Source: Ammoniphilus sp. YIM 78166 (lineage in GTDB: Bacteria; Bacillota; Bacilli; Aneurinibacillales; RAOX-1). From it: a stretch of DNA of 64,000 nt. A program made the translations under genes and the position numbers. Positions 7,807 through 15,411 of this stretch are shown piece by piece. Position 1 is the first letter of the stretch. Each line of letters starts with the position of its first letter. The DNA lies in the NCBI RefSeq assembly GCF_004522215.1, contig NZ_SDLR01000003.1, forward strand, positions 868,001 to 932,000, read 5' to 3'. The notes beneath the pieces were generated by a model. It did not search any database, had not been told where the DNA came from, and was given only the letters and a program-made list of their open reading frames with translations.

Positions 7807-8634
7807 TTAAAGACGAAGCTCCCGCAAGTTAATCCTCGGCACAAGTTCTTCCTGTGCTGCTCGGTCCAACAGCGTAATTACAGCTTCATAGCCTTCTTCT
7901 CCTAAATTTGCAGTAAATTCATTAACGTAAAGCTGAATATGGGCACGCACGACCTCTTCAGACATCTCTTGGGCATGGTGCAGGATGTAATCTTTAGAAG
8001 CATCAGGGTTTGCCCATGCGTACTCCACAGACGCTCGAATCCAATGGACTAGGGAGAAAGTGTCTATGTTTCGTCGTGCGATGATGGCACCTAATGGAAT
8101 GGGTAAGTTGGTTTCTTTTTCCCACCAATCTCCAAGATCCGCAATTAATTTTAACCCATAGGAGGGGTACGTGAAACGAGCTTCGTGGATGACTAGTCCA
8201 GCATCTACCTTCCCATCGCGTACGGCGGGCATGATTTCATGGAAAGGGAGAATGATGATTTCACCTACTCCTCGCGGGGCATTTTGAGCAGCCCACAAGC
8301 GGAACAATAAGTAAGCTGTCGACATTTCACTAGGAACAGCTACACGTTTCCCCTCTAACGAAGCAAAAGGAGCGTCGTTGGTTAAAACTAGTGGCCCGCA
8401 TCCCCTTCCCAAGGCTCCTCCACAAGGTAGTAGCGTATATTCTTTTAAGGCCCACGGCAAAGCTGCGTAAGATACTTTTAGAATTTCTGGTCCCTTCGCA
8501 GCCACAGCCCAATGATTGGTTTTATCAATATCCGCATAGGTCACACTAGGCGCTGGAGCTCCATTGATGAGATTATGTACCCACGCATGAAAAACAAAGG
8601 TATCATTCGGGCATGGGGAAAATGCTATGTTCAT
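7807..8634 (-). CDS. mqnD: 1,4-dihydroxy-6-naphthoate synthase
   Basis: MqnD converts cyclic dehypoxanthine futalosine into 1,4-dihydroxy-6-naphthoate in the futalosine route to menaquinone. The 275-residue protein begins MNIAFSPCPNDTFVFHAW and has the periplasmic-binding-protein-like fold of the family, with LPCGGALGRGCGPLVL, a DAGLVIHEARFTY active-site segment (His near 155) and LPIPLGAIIARRN. It overlaps mqnB by four bases, so the two are translationally coupled. Other pathway genes (mqnA, mqnC, mqnE) are not in this window. Confidence 0.93.
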   Translation of the reverse strand: MNIAFSPCPNDTFVFHAWVHNLINGAPAPSVTYADIDKTNHWAVAAKGPEILKVSYAALPWALKEYTLLPCGGALGRGCGPLVLTNDAPFASLEGKRVAVPSEMSTAYLLFRLWAAQNAPRGVGEIIILPFHEIMPAVRDGKVDAGLVIHEARFTYPSYGLKLIADLGDWWEKETNLPIPLGAIIARRNIDTFSLVHWIRASVEYAWANPDASKDYILHHAQEMSEEVVRAHIQLYVNEFTANLGEEGYEAVITLLDRAAQEELVPRINLRELRL

Positions 8635-9275
8635 GTTAATACCTCCACTAATACGGCACTAGCCGATTCAATCGCATGAAGAGCGTCATCGATTCGCCAT
8701 AGCTCACGTTGGCGAGGACCAACTGCATTGGAAATTCCTCTAATTTCCAATATAGGGATACCATATTGTTGAGCAGCAATAGCTACACCATATCCCTCCA
8801 TGGCTTCCGCAGCGGCACCCGGTACTCTCAAGGCAAGTGCAGAAGCAGTTTCCACTGTGCCTGTAACCGTAGAAACGGTTATAATCGGACCTTGCTGAAC
8901 AGTCATGCCCGATTGTTGAAAACCAGACATGACTCGCGCAACGAGTTCTTGATTTAACCCCATTCGATTCGTCCCGAAGCCCAGCTCTTCTATCAGCTGA
9001 AAACCATCATGGGTTTCAACACCAAGATCTGCTGCGATAATTTCTGTGGCGATCACTAATGAACCCACATCCACCTTTTCCAGAAAGCCACCAGCAATCC
9101 CCATACTGATGACTATGTCGTAGTCATCCTTGGTTAAAGCGATAGCAGTATTTGCTGCAGCAGAAGCTGATCCCACACCGGTAAGGAGGACATTAAATCG
9201 GCTGTCCCCCTTGAGCCCACGTTGCACAGCTTGTCTTTCCACTTCTACCGCGGTCATCACTAGAATTTTACTCAT
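8631..9275 (-). CDS. mqnB: Futalosine hydrolase
   Basis: MqnB removes the purine base from futalosine (hypoxanthine) or aminodeoxyfutalosine (adenine) in menaquinone synthesis. The 214-residue protein has the nucleoside phosphorylase/MTAN fold: MTAVEVERQAV at the N-terminus, TGVGSASAAANTA, ISMGIAGGF, a MEGYGVA segment for ribose binding, and EIRGISNAVGPR with the catalytic-loop region. AAGGAGAAC precedes the ATG. The overlap with mqnD supports the futalosine assignment over a general MTAN. Confidence 0.92.
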   Translation of the reverse strand: MSKILVMTAVEVERQAVQRGLKGDSRFNVLLTGVGSASAAANTAIALTKDDYDIVISMGIAGGFLEKVDVGSLVIATEIIAADLGVETHDGFQLIEELGFGTNRMGLNQELVARVMSGFQQSGMTVQQGPIITVSTVTGTVETASALALRVPGAAAEAMEGYGVAIAAQQYGIPILEIRGISNAVGPRQRELWRIDDALHAIESASAVLVEVLT

Positions 9276-9477
9276 GTAGTTCTCCTTCAGCTACATCCTA
9301 ATTTTCACTTATTAAGATATCATAAAAGAATTCACTAGAAAGCGCAAAAAATTTATTAAGGATATTTGTTTTATTATCATCTTCTATTATTATTAAAGCA
9401 GAACTACATTTGAGCTGAGTCAACTCTAAGATAACTACCATAAATAGGAGGAAGAAGCACTGGGATGGTGAAACAAC

Positions 9478-9966
9478 TTGGAAACTGAGCGATTAATCCT
9501 AAGAAAATTCAAGGAAGAAGACTTGCCTGAATATGCTTTGATCCTTGGTGAGGACGAAGTAGGTAAATGGTTGCCAAAAGGTGTTGGATACACCTATGAA
9601 GAAACAGAAAAGTTTATTAAGTATTGGAATGACCACTGGGAAACTCATGGCTACGGTACATGGGCAGTCTTCGAGAAAAGCAGCGGAAAGCTTTGCGGAC
9701 ACTGCGGCCTGAATTATATCAAGGATCTTGATGAGGTGGAGGTACTATACGCATTTGGCAAGCACGCTCGCGGCAAGGGCTTTGGAACAGAAGCGGCAAA
9801 GGTAATCCTCTATTACGGAATTCATCACCTACAATTGAACCGAATAATTGGACTATCCAAACAGAAAAATAAACCATCCCGTCGCGTACTTGAGAAAATC
9901 GGGTTGACTTACAGCAAAGAAATAGAGCGCTTTAACACAAAGCTTGCTTACTATTCACTGTTATGA
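9478..9966 (+). CDS. GNAT family N-acetyltransferase (RimJ/RimL-like)
   Basis: The product starts METERLILRKFKEEDLPEY and has the acetyl-CoA motif A as ARGKGFGTEAAKVIL and a terminal N(K)PSRRVLEKIGL motif, typical of RimJ/RimL-like acetyltransferases of about 160 residues. The acceptor is unknown. The start is odd: the only in-frame start is a TTG at 9478, about 25 bases after AGGAGG. An ATG at 9465 is correctly placed for that ribosome site but opens a seven-codon frame that ends at a TGA overlapping the TTG. Either the peptide couples translation to the TTG, or a one-base indel separates a normal MVKQLGN start from the rest. Confidence 0.78.
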   Translation: METERLILRKFKEEDLPEYALILGEDEVGKWLPKGVGYTYEETEKFIKYWNDHWETHGYGTWAVFEKSSGKLCGHCGLNYIKDLDEVEVLYAFGKHARGKGFGTEAAKVILYYGIHHLQLNRIIGLSKQKNKPSRRVLEKIGLTYSKEIERFNTKLAYYSLL

Positions 9967-10006
9967 TGATACCAATACACTTTTAATCACAAGGAGTCTA
10001 ACAGAA

Positions 10007-10639
10007 ATGGGACAATTTTATGAACAACTTAAAAAAGAACGCATCGTCATGATTTTACGGGATGTGCCGGACAGCCACCTCCACGCGGTAACGGAAGCAC
10101 TCTACCAAGGCGGGATTCGCTTGCTTGAGATCACGATGAATACTCCAGGAGCAAGTCAGCAGATTTCCTCCCTATCTAAACAGTATGAAGGAAAACTTTT
10201 GATTGGAGCAGGAACGGTGCTGGATCTAGAGATTGCCCGTGTTGCCTATGAGGCGGGTGCATCTTATTTTGTGACTCCGAATGTGGATGAAGAAGTACTC
10301 GCCTACGCTAAGGAGCGTGACCTCGATGTGCTTCCAGGAGTTATGACGCCTTCCGAAATTGTACGCGCTTATCGATCAGGAGCAGAAATGGTCAAGCTAT
10401 TCCCCATGAAGAGTCTGGGCCTTGAATATTTCAAGGAACTGCAAGGTCCTTTGCGACACATTCCTATGATTGCTGTTGGTGGCGTAACCTTGGACAATGT
10501 TTCTGACTTTCTAGCTGCAGGCGCAATAGGTATTGGGATTGGGGGCAGTATTATTGATAAAGAAGCAATAGCACGTGGTGAATATCACGTATTAACAGAA
10601 AAGGCAAAAGCCTTTGTCCATGCCGTCCAACAAAAGTAA
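10007..10639 (+). CDS. eda: Bifunctional KHG/KDPG aldolase
   Basis: Eda cleaves 2-keto-3-deoxy-6-phosphogluconate to pyruvate and glyceraldehyde 3-phosphate, or 4-hydroxy-2-oxoglutarate to pyruvate and glyoxylate. The 210-residue class I aldolase has LLEITMNTPGA (Glu), IGAGTVLD, FVTPNVD, LPGVMTPSE and the Schiff-base lysine in GAEMVKLFP near residue 130, then AVGGVTLDN. The ATG at 10007 follows AGGAG; a longer in-frame start at 9944 overlaps the GNAT gene and is unlikely. No kdgK is adjacent. The glyoxylate-forming activity could connect with the glycolate oxidase at the left edge, but that is speculation. Confidence 0.87.
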   Translation: MGQFYEQLKKERIVMILRDVPDSHLHAVTEALYQGGIRLLEITMNTPGASQQISSLSKQYEGKLLIGAGTVLDLEIARVAYEAGASYFVTPNVDEEVLAYAKERDLDVLPGVMTPSEIVRAYRSGAEMVKLFPMKSLGLEYFKELQGPLRHIPMIAVGGVTLDNVSDFLAAGAIGIGIGGSIIDKEAIARGEYHVLTEKAKAFVHAVQQK

Positions 10640-10647
10640 GGAGGTAG

Positions 10648-10686
10648 AGTCCAAAAGGAAAAGGGGGTTTACCTTTCCTTTTGGAC
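10648..10686. terminator. Bidirectional terminator between eda and the ThrRS gene
   Basis: GTCCAAAAGGAAA and TTTCCTTTTGGAC form a long stem between the two convergent stop codons. Confidence 0.8.
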
Positions 10687-10695
10687 ATTATTGAG

Positions 10696-11895
10696 CTATA
10701 TATCCCTACCTATAAAGTCAAGCACATCCTGGATACTATACACCCCCTGTTTTCGATCCTTTCGTTGTCTAAGAGCTACGAGACCTTTTTCTTTCTCTTT
10801 ATCTCCAACAACTAGTATATAAGGAACCTTTTCCATTTCCGCTTCTCTAATTTTCAAACCGATTTTTTCTACTCGAGAATCGATTTTTACACGCAATCCT
10901 GATAATTCCAGTTGTTCCTGGATGTTTTTTGCGTATTCGAACTGAGCGTCGGAGATGGTTAAGACCTTAACTTGAACTGGAGAAAGCCACAACGGGAATT
11001 CTCCGGCATAATGCTCTATCAGGATGGCCATAAATCGCTCTAGAGAGCCGTATATCGCCCTGTGAATCATGACCGGACGGTGCGGTTTATCGTCTTCCCC
11101 AATATAAGAACAATGAAATTTTTCTGGCATCTGAAAATCCAGTTGGACCGTTCCACACTGCCAGCTTCGCCCAAGAGAATCTAAGATATGAAAATCGATC
11201 TTTGGCCCATAAAACGCCCCATCCCCTGGGTTTACCTGAAAAGCCACCCCTTTCCTACAAAGTACAGTTTCAAGCGCATGCTCTGCCTGTTCCCACAAGG
11301 ATTCAGATCCCATAAACTCATCAGGTCTTGTAGAGAGCTCCACCTTATATTCAAACCCAAAATGCGAATAAACCTCGTCAATAAGTGAAAGCACCTTTTC
11401 AATTTCATCCTCAATCTGATCTTCTCTTACAAACAAATGGGCATCATCTTGAGTAAAGGAACGAACCCGCAACAGTCCATTCAGTGATCCTGAAAGCTCA
11501 TGACGATGGACCAATCCCAATTCAGCCAACCGTAGAGGCAGCTCTCGGTAGCTCCTCCTCTTACTGTTGAATAGCAACACTGCTCCTGGGCAATTCATCG
11601 GCTTAATAGCATAATTCTGTTCATCAACTTGAGAAAAATACATGTTCTCCTGGTAATGGTGCCAATGCCCTGATTGTTCCCATAGATGCTGTTTCATCAT
11701 GATAGGAGTTTTGATCTCCTGATATCCGCCTTTCTGGTGTTTTCTTCTCCAATAATTCTCTAGTTCATTTCGAACAATCATACCATTCGGTAGAAAGAAA
11801 GGCATTCCTGGAGCTTCATCCAACGATATAAATAATTCCAATTCTTGCCCTAATTTTCGATGATTTCTTCTTTCAACGTCAGCCTGATTTAACAT
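10696..11895 (-). CDS. thrZ: Threonyl-tRNA synthetase lacking TGS and editing domains
   Basis: The enzyme charges tRNA-Thr with threonine. The 399-residue protein begins in the catalytic core. Class II motif 1 lies around PIMMKQHLWEQSGHW, motif 2 around VHRHELSGSLNGLLRVR, motif 3 around HRAIYGSLERFMAIL. Zinc ligands are the Cys of MNCPGAVL, the His of TQDDAHLF and the His of PVMIHRAI. The anticodon-binding domain follows (VQVKVLTISDAQ to the end). Full ThrRS is about 640 residues; here the TGS and post-transfer editing domains are absent and no such frame lies upstream. The ATG at 11895 has GGAGG eight bases before it; the in-frame start at 11940 lies in the T-box terminator. Two tandem threonine T-boxes precede it. 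I infer a second, induced ThrRS like ThrZ. Confidence 0.9.
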   Translation of the reverse strand: MLNQADVERRNHRKLGQELELFISLDEAPGMPFFLPNGMIVRNELENYWRRKHQKGGYQEIKTPIMMKQHLWEQSGHWHHYQENMYFSQVDEQNYAIKPMNCPGAVLLFNSKRRSYRELPLRLAELGLVHRHELSGSLNGLLRVRSFTQDDAHLFVREDQIEDEIEKVLSLIDEVYSHFGFEYKVELSTRPDEFMGSESLWEQAEHALETVLCRKGVAFQVNPGDGAFYGPKIDFHILDSLGRSWQCGTVQLDFQMPEKFHCSYIGEDDKPHRPVMIHRAIYGSLERFMAILIEHYAGEFPLWLSPVQVKVLTISDAQFEYAKNIQEQLELSGLRVKIDSRVEKIGLKIREAEMEKVPYILVVGDKEKEKGLVALRQRKDRKQGVYSIQDVLDFIGRDI

Positions 11896-11924
11896 GCTCT
11901 TGCCTCCTATAATGTTTGAAATAT

Positions 11925-12186
11925 AAAAAAAAAAACGCACTCATCCTGTAAGGGACGAATGCGGTCGTGGTACCACCCTAATTCCATAAAGCCTACTAAA
12001 ATGCTTCATGCTCGAAAGAGATAACGGCTCTTCACCGATTACAGTTACTTTGGTTTCCCAGTTCCCTATAATAGCTCCAAGGGGGTAATAGATAGAGATA
12101 CTTTAAAGGGCTTCCAGCCTACGTCCCTCTTCTCTGGTAAAGTAATCCTTCAATCCATCATGTCCTTTTCAACGCCATTTTTTTAT
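11925..12186 (-). promoter_or_regulatory. T-box leader, gene-proximal copy
   Basis: On the minus strand the conserved T-box AGGGTGGTACCACG lies at about 11967-11980, followed by a terminator stem (CGCATTCGTCCC...GATGAGTGCG) with a ten-T tract just before the ThrRS gene. Upstream is the stem I region with TTACCCCCTTGGAGCT, whose ACC is the likely threonine specifier codon. TGGT in the T-box would pair with an uncharged tRNA ending ACCA. Uncharged tRNA-Thr should favour the antiterminator. Confidence 0.92.
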
Positions 12187-12198
12187 TTTTAACAAACA

Positions 12199-12423
12199 AA
12201 AAACGCACCCATCCCAACAAAGGGACGAGTGCGGTCGTGGTACCACCCTAATTCCATAAGAAATAAACCTTCCTTATGCTTAAAACGTGTAACGGCTCTT
12301 CACCGACTATAGATAATCAGGGCATGACTCCCATTTCCCCATAGTAGCTCCAAGGTGGTAAATCATACATTTTCTTCACGGGGCTCTCAGCCTATCGACC
12401 CCGTTTCTCTGGAAAAGAAAAAC
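12199..12423 (-). promoter_or_regulatory. T-box leader, gene-distal copy
   Basis: A second complete leader precedes the first: T-box AGGGTGGTACCACG at about 12236-12249, terminator stem CGCACTCGTCCC...GGGATGGGTGCG with T-tract near 12199, and a specifier region TTACCACCTTGGAGCT with the same ACC codon. The two copies share T-box and terminator bases but have diverged in stem I, so the duplication is not recent. Two terminators in series should give tight control by uncharged tRNA-Thr. Confidence 0.92.
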
Positions 12424-12430
12424 AATATGA

Positions 12431-12458
12431 TTCATATCCTTATCAGTGCTTTTGTCAA
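12431..12458 (-). promoter_or_regulatory. Probable sigma-A promoter of the T-box/ThrRS transcript
   Basis: On the minus strand TTGACA (12453-12458) and TATGAA (12431-12436) are separated by 16 bases, placing the transcript start just upstream of the distal T-box leader. Confidence 0.6.
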
Positions 12459-12518
12459 GTATGTGATTTATTAATTCATTACTATAATGGATTCTTGTGG
12501 AAAAGTAAAGAATAATTA

Positions 12519-12974
12519 TTATTCCTTTTTTCCTAAGAGCATTTGGATGGCTTGCTCCTTGGCCTCCTCATCAAGTCCTGTCCTCCAATGGGTACGGACC
12601 AAATAAGAACGCAGGTGCCCCATATCATCGTTATCATCAAGAATGATAAAACGATCGACCTTAAGGGTTGGGTCCCACTTTGATTCTTCTATGTATTGCT
12701 GAATTTCCTGACCACGGCTGGCATAGTGTATGACTGGAGTTTGTCCTACCAGTCCCTTCGCAATCCCATTGCTATGAAACATATTCTGAAGAAAAGCAAA
12801 GCCACCTGTTCTCCAGGTTGAGCTCACAACGATAGCGGCTCCCGTCTGCTCTATAATTTCCTTTAAATTTTCCACTGCTACTGGTGCAAACTCATAGCCA
12901 TTGTAAGCATGACTTGGTTTCAAGTGTGTTCCCGTAATCATAACTCCATCGATATCAAGAAAAATGACTTTCAT
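12519..12974 (-). CDS. HAD-fold protein of the Swiss Army Knife RNA repair HAD type
   Basis: The 151-residue protein starts MKVIFLDIDGVMITG, the DxDGV motif I of HAD phosphohydrolases. It continues with VVSSTWRTGG (motif II Ser/Thr) and FIILDDNDDMG (acidic motif IV). The layout matches the small HAD family found alone in many bacteria and, in other proteins, fused to RNA repair modules. The substrate is unknown; RNA repair is known only for the fusions. The ATG at 12974 follows GGAAGGGG. Confidence 0.75.
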   Translation of the reverse strand: MKVIFLDIDGVMITGTHLKPSHAYNGYEFAPVAVENLKEIIEQTGAAIVVSSTWRTGGFAFLQNMFHSNGIAKGLVGQTPVIHYASRGQEIQQYIEESKWDPTLKVDRFIILDDNDDMGHLRSYLVRTHWRTGLDEEAKEQAIQMLLGKKE

Positions 12975-12998
12975 GCCCCTTCCCCCTCGCGAAACGCT

Positions 12999-13463
12999 TT
13001 ATCCTTTTTCATATAAGCTAATCCTCTCCTCTATCGTGTCTCCATTCTGGTTGTTCCAAGTTATCTGTGCATAAATATGCTCGATATCATCTAGTTTTAT
13101 ATAATCACCATCTTCTGTTAGTACAGGTCCTTCTATCCTTCCAATGTCCACATCACTGATCTGCATATCTCCAGTCATCGTTTTCCGCCAGATCACGACT
13201 TGTTTATTTTTACTTACCAACGTGAACTCTGCTTGAAAAAATTCAGAAACTAGTTTATCTGATTTTAATTGTATTCTGCCACCTCCAGAAACGAAAGTTT
13301 GTGGCTGAATTTCTATCTTATAATCTTCGATCCTCCAGTTCTCACTTTCAGCCGTTACGATCAGATGGTAATAGTGCTGCTCCGTTGCGCTTGGTTTGAA
13401 GAACACCACCGTCACAACGGTCAACATCGCAAATATTAATAGCATGTCTTTACCTAAAATCAT
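12999..13463 (-). CDS. Membrane-anchored hypothetical protein
   Basis: I do not recognise a family. The 154-residue product has one N-terminal hydrophobic helix (about residues 6-22) and an extracytoplasmic, beta-rich remainder with charged repeats such as DIEHIYAQITWNNQNGDTIEERISLYEKG. The ATG at 13463 is supported by GGAGGT seven bases upstream. It lies 24 bases upstream of the HAD gene on the same strand, so they may be cotranscribed. Confidence 0.65.
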   Translation of the reverse strand: MILGKDMLLIFAMLTVVTVVFFKPSATEQHYYHLIVTAESENWRIEDYKIEIQPQTFVSGGGRIQLKSDKLVSEFFQAEFTLVSKNKQVVIWRKTMTGDMQISDVDIGRIEGPVLTEDGDYIKLDDIEHIYAQITWNNQNGDTIEERISLYEKG

Positions 13464-13652
13464 GGGCTCTACCTCCTGCAGAAACACGTATCATTATTTT
13501 ACCACGAAGGTTACATATAAAATATTAAATCTAATGACAAATATAAATATTTTGTTTATAATACTTTTTAGGAGAAAGAACAGAGCGAGGTGACAAAGAT
13601 CAGGGGTGTCGCGCACATAAGTTGGATATCAAACAACCCCGATTAGAGAGCT

Positions 13653-13829
13653 ATGACCACTGCTGAAATTATTATGAATCTAGGGATTAAGGAATACCGT
13701 CTTTGGCTTTATCTACAACAAAGAAATTTTGAGATACCAGAGATGAATGAAATGGTTGCCCATTTTGGAGCCAACCCAAGAACGATACGAACCTGGCTAA
13801 AAAAATTACAAAAGAATGGCTGTTTATAA
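13653..13829 (+). CDS. Small helix-turn-helix protein
   Basis: A 58-codon ORF encodes MTTAEIIMNLGIKEYRLWLYLQ, then PEMNEMVAHFGANPRTIRTWLKKLQKNGCL, which reads as a compact winged helix-turn-helix (recognition helix about 41-55). It resembles the DNA-binding halves of phage-type replication or Rok-like small regulators. The ribosome site is weak (GAGAG near the ATG), but a good terminator follows five bases after the stop. Role unknown. Confidence 0.55.
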   Translation: MTTAEIIMNLGIKEYRLWLYLQQRNFEIPEMNEMVAHFGANPRTIRTWLKKLQKNGCL

Positions 13830-13833
13830 GTAA

Positions 13834-13860
13834 AAAGGCATACCTCTGGTATGCCTTAAA
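13834..13860. terminator. Hairpin between the HTH gene and the MFS gene
   Basis: AAGGCATACC-TCT-GGTATGCCTT is a perfect 10-bp stem between convergent genes. Confidence 0.8.
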
Positions 13861-13867
13861 ATTATTT

Positions 13868-15067
13868 TTAGCCTGCTTGGGTTTGACTGATATCCTTTGA
13901 CTGTATGAATTGGTAACGAATAAATTGTCTCCTAATAAAAACGCTCATGCAAAGAATAGCAACCGTAGCCGATCCAAATAGCAATGGTAAATGACCTTCT
14001 TTATATAGAATACTTCCAAGAAGTGGACCGGCCGCCATCCCCATATATCGAGAAAAGTTGTATATACCCGCAGCTGTAGCCCGCTGTTGGGTGAAACACT
14101 CTGTTAGCCACGTGGTTTGCACTGGCAGCGATAAGCCGAAGAACAAACCAAACGCTGCGATATTAATGGCAATCGCTACTATAGAGATTTCAGCAATGAA
14201 AACGAATGAAAAAGTACAGAAGGACAACAAAATTGAAAATACGATGATGCGCGTTCCCTCGGGGATGGACAGGAGAACTCTTCCGCCAAGGAAGCTTCCA
14301 ACCATCATCATGACAGATAAAGCAAGAAAAAACAATCCCTTCTGCTGTGCAGTTAATCCATAGTATAACGAAAGAACTTCAGGCAGAAAGACAAGGTAAT
14401 GATAATACACGTAGTATTGTATAAAACCTAGAACGAGTATGGCTGCTCCTATTGGATGCATGAGTACTCTTTTATAACTCGTAACCGATGAGCTCGCAGA
14501 AGACTGGCTTGCCATTGCGGTCTCAGGCAGCAGTTTACCATTTAAGATTAGCATTATAAAACCTGCTGCTGCTAATACCCAAAATACGCCGTGAAAACCG
14601 AAGTATCCCCCAACATATCCACCCACAACAGGTCCCACAACAGGGCCAAGAGCCACGAACATTTGAAATTGTCCCATAGCTTGTCCACGCCACTTGCCCT
14701 GGAATAGGTCAGCGATCACCGTTGTTGCCACAACCGAGCAAGAAGCGATTCCGATACCCTGTAGTACTCTTAGAAGGAGTAGTTGTTCGATAGAATTTAC
14801 AAATGAGCCCAAAAGAGAAGCCACCATATAAAGCCCTAAGCCTGGCAGCAGTATTTTTCTTTTTCCATATCGATCAACTAATGGTCCATAAACCAATTGC
14901 ATAACAGCCAAAGCAATCGTAAAGATCGATATCGAAAAACTAATCAATAATTGAGAGCTTCGGAAATCCGCTTGTATTTCAGGAATAATGGGTGTATAAA
15001 TCGTTTGGGTAAATGGCCCGAGAAAAGTAGCAAAAGAAACTAGATATAAGATAATCTTGGGGTTCAT
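13868..15067 (-). CDS. MFS transporter, drug/metabolite efflux type
   Basis: The 399-residue protein has twelve predicted membrane helices. It carries the MFS loop 2-3 motif as GPLVDRYGKRKILLPG and a motif C-like GPVVGPVVGGYVGGYFG in helix 5, a signature of proton-coupled exporters. The start MNPKIILYLVSFATFLGPFTQTIYTPIIPEI fits the Bcr/CflA-like efflux group. GGGGAGGTG precedes the ATG by four bases. The gene stands alone; the substrate cannot be told. Confidence 0.82.
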   Translation of the reverse strand: MNPKIILYLVSFATFLGPFTQTIYTPIIPEIQADFRSSQLLISFSISIFTIALAVMQLVYGPLVDRYGKRKILLPGLGLYMVASLLGSFVNSIEQLLLLRVLQGIGIASCSVVATTVIADLFQGKWRGQAMGQFQMFVALGPVVGPVVGGYVGGYFGFHGVFWVLAAAGFIMLILNGKLLPETAMASQSSASSSVTSYKRVLMHPIGAAILVLGFIQYYVYYHYLVFLPEVLSLYYGLTAQQKGLFFLALSVMMMVGSFLGGRVLLSIPEGTRIIVFSILLSFCTFSFVFIAEISIVAIAINIAAFGLFFGLSLPVQTTWLTECFTQQRATAAGIYNFSRYMGMAAGPLLGSILYKEGHLPLLFGSATVAILCMSVFIRRQFIRYQFIQSKDISQTQAG

Positions 15068-15360
15068 CTTGCACCTCCCCTATAATGGATAAAGTTTATC
15101 GTACCTCCAGTTCAAAGAAAAGTCTATACTAGAAATTAGTAACCAACCTCATTTTTCCAAGTTCATCCAGTTTTCCCTTCTTATTTTCGTAACAATTTAG
15201 ACCAAGATTCGTAACAAATTTTCGGCTGGGTCTGTGATATGATGTATTTACACAGTGAGTATAGTTTTAACAAACCAATCACCATATGAACGAAAACTTT
15301 ACAACTTAGATTTTTTCAACAGGTATGTGATTGAATGCACAATATATTTTTTCGTGCGTT

Positions 15361-15378
15361 TTGTGAATAGTTTCACAT
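15361..15378. promoter_or_regulatory. Rex- or FNR-like palindrome upstream of qoxA
   Basis: TTGTGAATAGTTTCACAT lies 34 bases before the qoxA start. Its core TGTGAA-TAGT-TTCACA is a perfect palindrome. It matches the Rex consensus TTGTGAA-N4-TTCACAA at all but the last base and also the CRP/FNR consensus TGTGA-N6-TCACA. Control of a terminal oxidase by NADH/NAD or oxygen is plausible; sequence alone does not choose between Rex and FNR. The rest of the 344-base gap from 15068 shows no gene. Confidence 0.5.
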
Positions 15379-15411
15379 AATTTTCTGTTCCCAAAAAAGG
15401 AGTTGAGAAAA

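Noticed and set aside
10640..10695. T-box or riboswitch downstream of eda
   Set aside because: Only a simple symmetrical terminator hairpin is present; none of the conserved leader motifs occur here.
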